Origin: an uncultured Alphaproteobacteria bacterium
Lineage (GTDB): Bacteria > Pseudomonadota > Alphaproteobacteria > RF32 > CAG-239
Direction: 5' to 3'
Assembly: GCA_946618745.1 (NCBI GenBank)
Contig: CAMOLN010000055.1
Coordinates: 1 to 6,565, forward strand
Length of the DNA stretch: 6,565 nucleotides
Positions within the stretch are counted from its first letter, which is position 1. Every line of letters starts with the position of its first letter. Positions 1-4,066 of this stretch are shown in pieces. A program made the translations under genes and the position numbers. The notes under the pieces are model-generated. The model had not been told where the DNA came from, ran no database searches, and saw only the letters and a list, made by a program, of their open reading frames with translations.

Positions 1-154
1 GGACGGATTATTGCCGGAAATTGTTGAAATCAAAGAACATCCTTGGTTTATAGCAGTGCAATTTCATCCGGAATTAAAGTCAAAGCCATTTGATCCGGCT
101 CCTTTGTTTGTTTCTTTTGTTAAAGCGGCAATAGATAAGAGTCGGTTGATATAA
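1..154 (+). CDS. pyrG: CTP synthase, C-terminal end (partial)
   Basis: CTP synthase makes CTP from UTP, using ammonia released from glutamine by its C-terminal class I glutamine amidotransferase domain in the cytoplasm. Only the last 50 codons are present, read in the frame starting at base 2 and ending with TAA at 152-154. The visible peptide contains [16 protein letters not shown], the signature end of the amidotransferase domain. The His (codon 65-67) and Glu (71-73) of the FHPE motif correspond to the His and Glu of the Cys-His-Glu triad; the cysteine lies upstream of the window. The tail [16 protein letters not shown] is the usual PyrG ending. No convincing hairpin terminator follows; the next gene starts 96 bp on, after an AT-rich gap. 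Confidence 0.93.
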   Translation, partial: DGLLPEIVEIKEHPWFIAVQFHPELKSKPFDPAPLFVSFVKAAIDKSRLI

Positions 155-174
155 CTAAAGTTATATAACTAAAG
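149..174. repeat. 12-bp tandem direct repeat across the pyrG stop
   Basis: ATATAACTAAAG occurs twice, at 149-160 and 163-174, separated by TT. The first copy includes the pyrG stop codon. The junction also makes a perfect 12-bp palindrome, AGTTATATAACT, at 159-170. A local duplication by replication slippage is the simplest reading. There is no T-tract, so it is not a convincing terminator. Confidence 0.7.
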
Positions 175-180
175 CGAGGA

Positions 181-207
181 TTGTTTAGGTTATTTAAATA
201 TGATAAT
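181..207 (+). promoter_or_regulatory. possible promoter of the pilin-like gene
   Basis: A -10-like GATAAT at 202-207 has a weak -35 candidate, TTGTTT at 181-186, with a short 15-bp spacer. It lies 43 bp ahead of the pilin start in an AT-rich gap. I see no -24/-12 (sigma-54) GG...GC signature of the kind that drives some pilin genes. The assignment is weak. Confidence 0.25.
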
Positions 208-250
208 ATGAAATTATAAAAAACAAACATATTACCAGAGGAGAAAAACC

Positions 251-865
251 ATGACAATACTCAGCAAAAATAATCAGTCCGGTCGTTCAATGATTGAGAT
301 GTTGGGCGTTTTGGCAATTATCGGTGTTTTGTCGGTCGGCGGTATTTCAGGATATTCCAAAGCGATGGCAAAGTATAAATTGACCAAAGCTCAGGATCAA
401 ATCACTATGTTATTAATGAACATCAGAACTGCTTATGCTACCAGTCCGAGTTATGACGGACTGACTGCCGGGAAAGCAATTGAATATAATCTTGCTCCGG
501 CAGAAATGGCATCAAGTGATAAAACAAAGTTATTGGGAACTTATGGTGGAGAGGTTGAAGTTAAGGCTATTTCAGGAAGTGAAAATTATTTTCATATCAC
601 AATGCACGGACTTGGTAAAGAAGCTTGCCGTTCTTTGGCTACTTCTGATTGGGGTGCTGATGGTTTAGTCAGTGTCACTATAGAATCTGATGTTGCTGCA
701 GATGCTACGCCTACAGTGTCTGCTACGTGTAATCCGGGCGAAAGCAGACCAACCTCAGGTGCTTTCTGCACCAAATGGTTACCTATAGAATTAGGTGATT
801 TAGGAACATCTACAGGTAAGTTATGCGGTGAAGAAAAAAATATGATTACATGGGTTTATTACTAA
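251..865 (+). CDS. type IV pilin-like protein with class III signal peptide
   Basis: This 204-residue protein would be a pilin or pseudopilin subunit, processed at the inner membrane by a prepilin peptidase and assembled through its N-terminal hydrophobic helix. The leader is 11 residues ending in Gly11. The expected Glu is at position +5 (Glu16), followed by a hydrophobic helix at about 14-33 (MIEMLGVLAIIGVLSVGG). Residue +1 is Arg where most pilins have Phe or Met. The middle (NIRTAYATSPSYDGLTAG, 57-74) and the downstream KEAC/SDW region (124-134) resemble the PilS/TcpA-like type IVb pilins, which is a family impression rather than a search result. Cysteines at 126, 160, 173 and 192 could form two disulfides. 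The start is supported by AGAGGAG at 237-243, 7 bp upstream. The gene stands alone with its own terminator; no assembly ATPase, platform protein or peptidase gene is nearby. A type II secretion pseudopilin is the alternative. Confidence 0.8.
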   Translation: MTILSKNNQSGRSMIEMLGVLAIIGVLSVGGISGYSKAMAKYKLTKAQDQITMLLMNIRTAYATSPSYDGLTAGKAIEYNLAPAEMASSDKTKLLGTYGGEVEVKAISGSENYFHITMHGLGKEACRSLATSDWGADGLVSVTIESDVAADATPTVSATCNPGESRPTSGAFCTKWLPIELGDLGTSTGKLCGEEKNMITWVYY

Positions 866-889
866 TTTGGTTAAAAATGATCTTCTCTT

Positions 890-927
890 AAAAGCTCTTT
901 GTTGAAAAATAAAGGGCTTTTTTTATT
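890..927 (+). terminator. intrinsic terminator of the pilin-like gene
   Basis: An 11-bp stem joins 890-900 with 911-921 (AAAAGCTCTTT / AAAGGGCTTTT, one G-U pair) around a 10-base loop, and runs into a T-rich tract. It starts 25 bp after the pilin stop codon and separates it from pagP. Confidence 0.85.
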
Positions 928-953
928 GTTACACACAATACCAACTAAACTTA

Positions 954-992
954 TTGATTATATTAATATTATAGGTATATAAGAAATATAAT
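954..992 (+). promoter_or_regulatory. candidate promoter(s) of pagP
   Basis: TTGATT at 954-959, then 16 bp, then TATATA at 976-981 is one candidate. A perfect TATAAT at 987-992, without a good -35, is another. Both lie in an AT-rich stretch between the pilin terminator and the pagP ribosome binding site. No PhoP-type direct repeat could be picked out. Confidence 0.35.
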
Positions 993-1014
993 ATATCCGA
1001 GAGGACTTTAATTG

Positions 1015-1563
1015 ATGAAGTATATTGCTAATTTGTTAGTTTTATTGAGTATTTTTTTGCCCACGGTTGCTCGAGCCGCTTCTTTGGAAGAATTTACTCA
1101 AAATTTTTTGGCAGATGTTAAAACAATATGGAACGAAGGCAATTATGATGTCTATTTGCCTTTTTATGCTTGGCATAATCGCTTTGCTTATGATGATGAG
1201 CATATTCAGAAATATAATGAAAAAGCTTTTGGTTTCGGTTTGGGTAAATCGCATTATGATGAAAAAGGTAATTGGAGCGGATTGTATGCTTTCGGTTTTA
1301 AGGACTCTAATTATAAGTTGGAAACGGTTTTCGGTTATGCTTATATGTATAATTGGTTTTTGAGTGATGATTGGAATGTCGGTTTGGGATATACTTTAGG
1401 AATGACGCAACGTCATGAATATGCTTATATTCCGGTGCCAATGCCGCTTCCTTTGGCTGAGGTTAATTATAAACGCGCAATGTCGTTGCAAGCGGCTTAT
1501 GTTCCGGGTTTGAAAAACTGGGGGAATGTGGCGTTGTTGTGGATACGTGCCAAACTTCAATAA
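1015..1563 (+). CDS. pagP: lipid A palmitoyltransferase PagP
   Basis: PagP is an 8-stranded outer-membrane beta-barrel enzyme that moves an acyl chain, normally palmitate, from a phospholipid to lipid A, hardening the outer membrane against antimicrobial peptides and altering endotoxin signalling. From ATG 1015 the protein is 182 residues. A signal peptide (1-21, ending VARA) leaves 161 residues, the same mature length as E. coli PagP. In mature numbering His33 (YAWHNRFAY), Asp76 and Ser77 (GFKDS) match the E. coli catalytic residues without gaps, and DEKGNW sits at 61-66. Mature residue 88, the Gly that sets acyl length in E. coli, is Ala here. The C-terminus is ...WIRAKLQ, lacking the final aromatic residue usual for outer-membrane barrels. 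SD GAGAGGA (999-1005) is 9 bp from the ATG; a TTG at 1012, 6 bp from the SD and in frame, would add one residue. The gene is convergent with the minus-strand trio. Confidence 0.94.
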   Translation: MKYIANLLVLLSIFLPTVARAASLEEFTQNFLADVKTIWNEGNYDVYLPFYAWHNRFAYDDEHIQKYNEKAFGFGLGKSHYDEKGNWSGLYAFGFKDSNYKLETVFGYAYMYNWFLSDDWNVGLGYTLGMTQRHEYAYIPVPMPLPLAEVNYKRAMSLQAAYVPGLKNWGNVALLWIRAKLQ

Positions 1564-1573
1564 AAACTAAGAA

Positions 1574-1721
1574 GTTCGTATAACAGCACATCTGAGGCAA
1601 TTTTATAAGAACAATAAAAATTCACGTAGGCTTATCTACGCTAAAATTTTTCAAGCCTTTTAAATCACTTTATCTATACTGTTCTCCGAACTTTTTCGTT
1701 CGTATAACAGCATATCTGAAG
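1574..1721. repeat. palindrome-rich intergenic element with GTTCGTATAACAG repeats
   Basis: A 24-base unit beginning GTTCGTATAACAGCA is present at 1574-1597 and 1698-1721 with 2 mismatches. An inverted, more diverged copy lies at 1668-1691. The inverted copy and the 1698 copy can fold into a 24-position hairpin with 18 Watson-Crick pairs and one G-U pair around a TTTTTC loop. The first copy has a partial inverted partner, TTATAAGAAC at 1603-1612. Between them lies a nested hairpin: AAAAATT (1616-1622) with AATTTTT (1645-1651) enclosing CGTAG (1625-1629) with CTACG (1636-1640). No coding potential is seen. It could be a small non-autonomous mobile or REP-like palindromic element, a recombination site, or a structured RNA. 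Confidence 0.6.
1616..1651. terminator. possible bidirectional terminator between convergent genes
   Basis: This hairpin has an outer arm of A5TT (1616-1622) and AAT5 (1645-1651), a small internal loop, and an inner 5-bp stem CGTAG/CTACG. Because the T-tract forms part of the outer stem it could end transcription from either side, as expected 50-90 bp beyond pagP. The inner stem is short and the gene has no better candidate, so the call is tentative. Confidence 0.35.
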
Positions 1722-1781
1722 AAGTATTTTTTATTATTTATGCATGCTATCCGCAGTTTTGATAGTTGATGCGGGAGATAT

Positions 1782-1809
1782 AAAAAAATCCCCGCTTGAG
1801 GGCGGGGGA
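1782..1809 (-). terminator. intrinsic terminator of the 1813-2340 gene
   Basis: On the minus strand the 6-bp GC stem CCCCGC/GCGGGG (1802-1807 with 1790-1795) has a 6-base loop and is followed by A and a run of seven T (1788-1782). It lies only 3 bp past the stop codon. It has the same CCCCG...CGGGGA-T7 design as the terminators of the other two genes in the trio. Confidence 0.88.
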
Positions 1810-1812
1810 GTG

Positions 1813-2340
1813 TTAGTCTTTTTTGTTCGGGTTGTGTTCATAGAGCCACTTAGCTAGCTCTTCACAACGGCAAATCGAGGTTAAATCGGTTTCCTGCATA
1901 TAGTAGTTTCCGAGTAGCTTCAAGAACTTATCGAGTTCTTCTTGTGTGTCGCATATCGGGGCTAATTGCCTAAGCCTGAAAGAAATCGATATACCGACGA
2001 CCACTTTGTTATTGCCGAAGATGTCTAAAAGACATGGGGTGGCAATAATCGCGGAATTTTCTTCGCATCGTAACGTCACTACTTGTGCCGTGAAACCATA
2101 AAGCATATTATCCTCGCGGAAAACATCGCCGTTTGAAGCTTTAAGGCCATATCCGGCTTGGTTCCATCCTTGAAATGGTCGATCTTTGGGTGTTACCCGA
2201 TCAAAAAGTCCGTAGCAGGGAGTTATTCTTTCCATATCTGCTACAACTTCTTTTCCACCGGGTAAGTTCTCTTTGTGAGAATTAAACACAAAATCGAGAA
2301 GTTGTATAAATCTCGGATCTTCAATATTAAAATAAGCCAT
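1813..2340 (-). CDS. unknown protein, member A of a three-gene paralogous array
   Basis: I do not recognise this 175-residue protein. It has no signal peptide or membrane segment, so it is probably cytoplasmic. Its C-terminal part has LAPICDTQEELDKFLKLL (126-143), which matches LAPACREQKQLEEFYQLL of the next gene (2453-3067) at LAPxC, Q, L, F and LL, and is followed in both by a helix rich in Leu and Ala (ELAKWLYEHN at 161-170 here). FDRV at 46-49 also occurs at 46-49 of the third gene, and the N-terminus (MAYFNIEDPRF) resembles theirs. Cysteines are at 42, 92, 103, 130, 157 and 159. The ATG at 2340 has no Shine-Dalgarno site; the 16 bases before it contain only A and T. It is the most diverged of the three and the last in transcription order. 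Confidence 0.8.
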   Translation of the reverse strand: MAYFNIEDPRFIQLLDFVFNSHKENLPGGKEVVADMERITPCYGLFDRVTPKDRPFQGWNQAGYGLKASNGDVFREDNMLYGFTAQVVTLRCEENSAIIATPCLLDIFGNNKVVVGISISFRLRQLAPICDTQEELDKFLKLLGNYYMQETDLTSICRCEELAKWLYEHNPNKKD

Positions 2341-2408
2341 AATTATATATTTTTTTAATTAATAATTCATTTTGTAGGTCATCTTATCTTCTGGACAAAA
2401 AATGTCAA
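2341..2408 (-). promoter_or_regulatory. promoter and SD-less leader of gene A
   Basis: On the minus strand TTGACA (2408-2403), a 16-bp spacer and TAAGAT (2386-2381) form a good sigma-70-type promoter. The -10 element ends 41 bp before the ATG. The leader is AT-rich, has no SD, and contains TTTTAATTAATAATT (plus-strand 2353-2367), identical over 15 bases to the leader of gene B. The -35 element lies 2 bp beyond the T-tract of the gene B terminator. Confidence 0.75.
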
Positions 2409-2410
2409 GC

Positions 2411-2446
2411 AAAAAAATCCCCGGGCTTTTTGAGAAAAGCGCGGGG
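2411..2446 (-). terminator. intrinsic terminator of gene B
   Basis: On the minus strand CCCCG (2446-2442) pairs with CGGGG (2423-2419) and GCTTTT (2440-2435 read as its complement) with AAAAGC (2430-2425), with one mismatch between the two stems and a 4-base loop. A run of seven T follows at 2417-2411. It begins 6 bp past the stop codon of the 2453-3067 gene. Confidence 0.9.
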
Positions 2447-2452
2447 AGGAGG

Positions 2453-3067
2453 TTATAACCAATACAGAGCTTCGAACGCATTCGGATATCTTCCTCCTTG
2501 TTTGAAAAACCAAAGCATGAAAAATATTTTTTCACCTTCGTTCCATCGGTGCCATTCGGAAGTTTGTTTAAAATCCTCTTCGGTTACATAGTTTCGGTGG
2601 AGGAATAAAGCCAACTGTTGAGAATATTTTACAGCGGTTTTGTCAGGATAAGGTTGAAGAAGTTGATAAAATTCTTCAAGCTGTTTTTGTTCTCGGCAAG
2701 CCGGAGCCAGAGCGCAAATCGGAAAGCAATGGTCTGAATCTTCGTTGATACTGTTTCCCCAAAGCACAAAGAGCTTAAAGTTGCGAGCTAAAGGAATATC
2801 GTCAAAGTTAAACCACTCACTTTTTTCAGTGTCGGTATTGTAAATTTGAGCGATTTGTCCGTTGCAGCGTATTATTTTGAAAGGAAACGGTTCATTAGAA
2901 GTGCCGTTAAACATTTCGTTTGAACAATCGGCATAAACCTCAGAACGAGGATGTTCATTTTTATACGGTTTTGCCGGATTACGCAATAAGGCATGAGATG
3001 CAGAACAACCAAACACACCATCAAACAATGCTTGTTCCAAAGGGGTCTTTATTATTATTTGTTCCAT
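2453..3067 (-). CDS. unknown protein, member B of a three-gene paralogous array
   Basis: This 204-residue protein belongs to no family I recognise. It appears soluble, with no signal peptide. Two stretches link it to its neighbours. First, IIRCNG (65-70) and DDIPLARNFKLFVLW (89-103) align with LVRANG (54-59) and QDYPLFQKFTVFFVCF (79-94) of the 3178-3756 gene, sharing R-x-N-G, D-x-P-L and spaced Phe residues. Second, LAPACREQKQLEEFYQLL (120-137) aligns with the gene at 1813-2340. RNP at 29-31 is matched by RNP at 25-27 of the third gene. It has an extra C-terminal tail of about 40 residues rich in Trp and Phe (SEWHRWNEGEKIFFMLWFF, 170-188). ATG 3067 has no SD; the 14 bases before it are only A and T. 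The function is unknown. Divergent small paralogs in tandem can be immunity, defence or effector-type genes, but nothing here shows that. Confidence 0.82.
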   Translation of the reverse strand: MEQIIIKTPLEQALFDGVFGCSASHALLRNPAKPYKNEHPRSEVYADCSNEMFNGTSNEPFPFKIIRCNGQIAQIYNTDTEKSEWFNFDDIPLARNFKLFVLWGNSINEDSDHCFPICALAPACREQKQLEEFYQLLQPYPDKTAVKYSQQLALFLHRNYVTEEDFKQTSEWHRWNEGEKIFFMLWFFKQGGRYPNAFEALYWL

Positions 3068-3134
3068 AAAAATAAAATTTTAATTAATAATTATTTACCG
3101 CAAAAAATCATATAATACAAATTTTATTTTGCAA
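3068..3134 (-). promoter_or_regulatory. promoter and SD-less leader of gene B
   Basis: On the minus strand TTGCAA (3134-3129), a 16-bp spacer and TATGAT (3112-3107) occupy the same position as in genes A and C; the -10 ends 40 bp before ATG 3067. The leader holds TTTTAATTAATAATTATT (plus-strand 3078-3095), which includes 12 of the 14 bases of the palindrome TTAATAATTATTAA found complete ahead of gene C. No SD is present. Confidence 0.72.
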
Positions 3135-3136
3135 GC

Positions 3137-3171
3137 AAAAAAATCCCCGGGCTTGTCAGTGAAGCGCGGGG
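3137..3171 (-). terminator. intrinsic terminator of gene C
   Basis: On the minus strand CCCCG (3171-3167) pairs with CGGGG (3149-3145) and GCTT (3165-3162) with AAGC (3154-3151), with one G-G/C-C mismatch between the stems and a 7-base loop. Seven T follow at 3143-3137. It starts 6 bp beyond the TGA stop of the 3178-3756 gene and shares most of its sequence with the gene B terminator. Confidence 0.9.
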
Positions 3172-3177
3172 AGGAGG

Positions 3178-3756
3178 TCATTCAAAGAATAATTCACGAA
3201 GATCATTGATCTGAGGTGGATAGTTGTCGTCATGGATTTCAAAACGGCCGCCACGAAAGCCAGGCCGGCCTTTGAATTTTCCTTTTTCATCAGGTTGATT
3301 GTAATATATAAACCAATTAAGACGTCGCATGGCGTTGTCGTAATTGCTGTTTTTATTCCACCGTTGTTCAAGTTCTTTGAATTGGTCAACGGTTTTTACT
3401 ACAGGTATTATGTCTTCGACATAAAACCAACTGGAAAATTGATTTTGACCGGCGTATAGTTCAAGTTCGTAATTAAAACAAACGAAAAATACGGTGAACT
3501 TTTGAAATAACGGGTAATCTTGCAAATTGATGACTTCGGTAGCATCATTGGCAAGATCAATAATTTCCCATGCTTCCAGTCCGTTGGCTCTTACCAACAT
3601 TATGGGTCGAACGCGGTCGAAGTAGTCGAACAATCTGATTGGAAAAAACAAATGCCGTTTGTGGGTGGCAAAAAGCGGGTTGCGAACCATAAGCTTATTT
3701 TCGAAGCGGATAAGTCCAAACAACCGAAGATCTTCTTTAGTAAACAACGGTTCCAT
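3178..3756 (-). CDS. unknown protein, member C of a three-gene paralogous array
   Basis: This 192-residue protein is unrecognised and apparently cytoplasmic. It is the first of the trio in transcription order. The central part (LVRANG at 54-59, then QDYPLFQKFTVFFVCF at 79-94) is clearly related to the 2453-3067 protein. The region IIPVVKTVDQFKELEQRW (116-133) occupies the place of the LAPxC...L..F..LL segment of the other two. FDRV (46-49) is shared with the 1813-2340 protein. A Gly/Arg-rich stretch (KFKGRPGFRGGRFEIH, 160-175) near the end is absent from the others and might bind nucleic acid or simply be a flexible linker. It ends in TGA, the other two in TAA. ATG 3756 has no SD. Its promoter faces away from the tRNA-Leu promoter, so 3797-3881 is a divergent control region. 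Confidence 0.82.
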   Translation of the reverse strand: MEPLFTKEDLRLFGLIRFENKLMVRNPLFATHKRHLFFPIRLFDYFDRVRPIMLVRANGLEAWEIIDLANDATEVINLQDYPLFQKFTVFFVCFNYELELYAGQNQFSSWFYVEDIIPVVKTVDQFKELEQRWNKNSNYDNAMRRLNWFIYYNQPDEKGKFKGRPGFRGGRFEIHDDNYPPQINDLRELFFE

Positions 3757-3824
3757 AATGATAAATTTTAATGATTAATAATTATTAACACGGAGGATTA
3801 TAAAATTATTAATTTTATTTTCAA
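3757..3824 (-). promoter_or_regulatory. promoter, palindromic operator-like site and SD-less leader of gene C
   Basis: On the minus strand TTGAAA (3824-3819), a 16-bp spacer and a perfect TATAAT (3802-3797) form the best promoter of the trio. The -10 ends 41 bp before the ATG. Just past the expected start of transcription is a perfect 14-bp palindrome, TTAATAATTATTAA (3775-3788), well placed for a repressor operator. The remaining leader is AT-rich and has no SD. An A8 run (3826-3833 on plus) sits upstream of the -35, where the other two genes have their neighbour's terminator T-tract. Confidence 0.78.
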
Positions 3825-3853
3825 GAAAAAAAATTAACACCTTCAAAAAATAC

Positions 3854-3881
3854 TTGCCAAATAAAAAAAAATGTGTTTTAT
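3854..3881 (+). promoter_or_regulatory. candidate promoter of tRNA-Leu
   Basis: TTGCCA at 3854-3859 and TTTTAT at 3876-3881 are 16 bp apart and lie 34 bp ahead of the mature tRNA 5' end, leaving a short leader for RNase P to remove. The spacer includes a run of A. The -10 match is only moderate. Confidence 0.4.
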
Positions 3882-3915
3882 TGCCTGACAGCTTTAGATG
3901 GTGCAACATACTCAA

Positions 3916-4002
3916 GCGGCCATGGCGGAATTGGTAGACGCGCAACCTTGAGGTGGTTGTGGGAGAACTCCCGTGAAGGTTCAAGTCCTTTTGGCCGCAC
4001 CA
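3916..4002 (+). tRNA. tRNA-Leu (anticodon GAG)
   Basis: This 87-nt class II tRNA has a full cloverleaf. The acceptor stem GCGGCCA (3916-3922) pairs with TGGCCGC (3992-3998). The anticodon stem CAACC/GGTTG encloses the loop TTGAGGT, with GAG at 3950-3952, which reads the leucine codons CUU and CUC. A long variable arm with GGGA/TCCC, as tRNA-Leu requires, follows. The T arm (GAAGG/CCTTT) carries loop TTCAAGT. Discriminator A3999 and an encoded CCA (4000-4002) end it. The gene stands alone, between the divergent unknown trio and corA. Confidence 0.97.
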
Positions 4003-4017
4003 AATAAGGCTTTTTTT
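3994..4017 (+). terminator. weak terminator after tRNA-Leu
   Basis: A run of seven T (4011-4017) directly follows GGC (4008-4010). The GGC could pair with GCC (3994-3996) in the acceptor stem when the tRNA is unfolded. A three-base stem is minimal, so the T-run is the main support. Confidence 0.3.
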
Positions 4018-4045
4018 ATATTTAAATTGATATTTTTCTTATAAT
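4018..4045 (+). promoter_or_regulatory. possible corA promoter
   Basis: A perfect -10 TATAAT at 4040-4045 lies 21 bp ahead of the corA start. No good -35 is seen at the right distance; the best is AT-rich sequence around 4018-4023. Read-through from the tRNA gene could also contribute. The space is too short for a Mg2+-sensing riboswitch such as M-box. Confidence 0.35.
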
Positions 4046-4066
4046 TAGACGGGGAGGTTAAAGAAA

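Noticed and set aside
1067..1363. Overlapping 98-codon plus-strand frame inside pagP, and the antisense frame at 1042-1254
   Set aside because: Both lie within a pagP whose catalytic residues and length match the family; neither has a credible start site or protein features.
1574..1721. CRISPR-like repeats
   Set aside because: Only two direct copies 124 bp apart plus an inverted copy are present; there is no regular spacing, and no cas gene is in view.
1751..1774. Second terminator from CCGCA/TGCGG
   Set aside because: The 5-bp stem has a 14-base loop and no T-run on either strand close by. The nearby 1782-1809 hairpin explains termination much better.
3068..3134. Bacteroidetes-type promoter (TAnnTTTG) suggested by the SD-less AT-rich leaders
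   Set aside because: No exact TAnnTTTG is found ahead of any of the three genes, while TTGNNA-N16-TANNAT fits all three, so transfer from Bacteroidetes is not supported.
3775..3984. Open frame of 69 codons on the minus strand
   Set aside because: It runs antisense through most of the tRNA-Leu gene and the promoter of gene C, has no SD, and its sequence is what the tRNA complement would give.
1813..4002. The unknown trio as a genomic island integrated at tRNA-Leu
   Set aside because: Islands normally insert at the 3' end of a tRNA gene, but the trio lies on the 5' side. No integrase is present and no copy of the tRNA 3' end was found near 1564-1812.
4018..4066. Mg2+ riboswitch upstream of corA
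   Set aside because: Only 64 bp separate tRNA-Leu from the corA start, far less than an M-box needs, and no multi-stem structure is visible.
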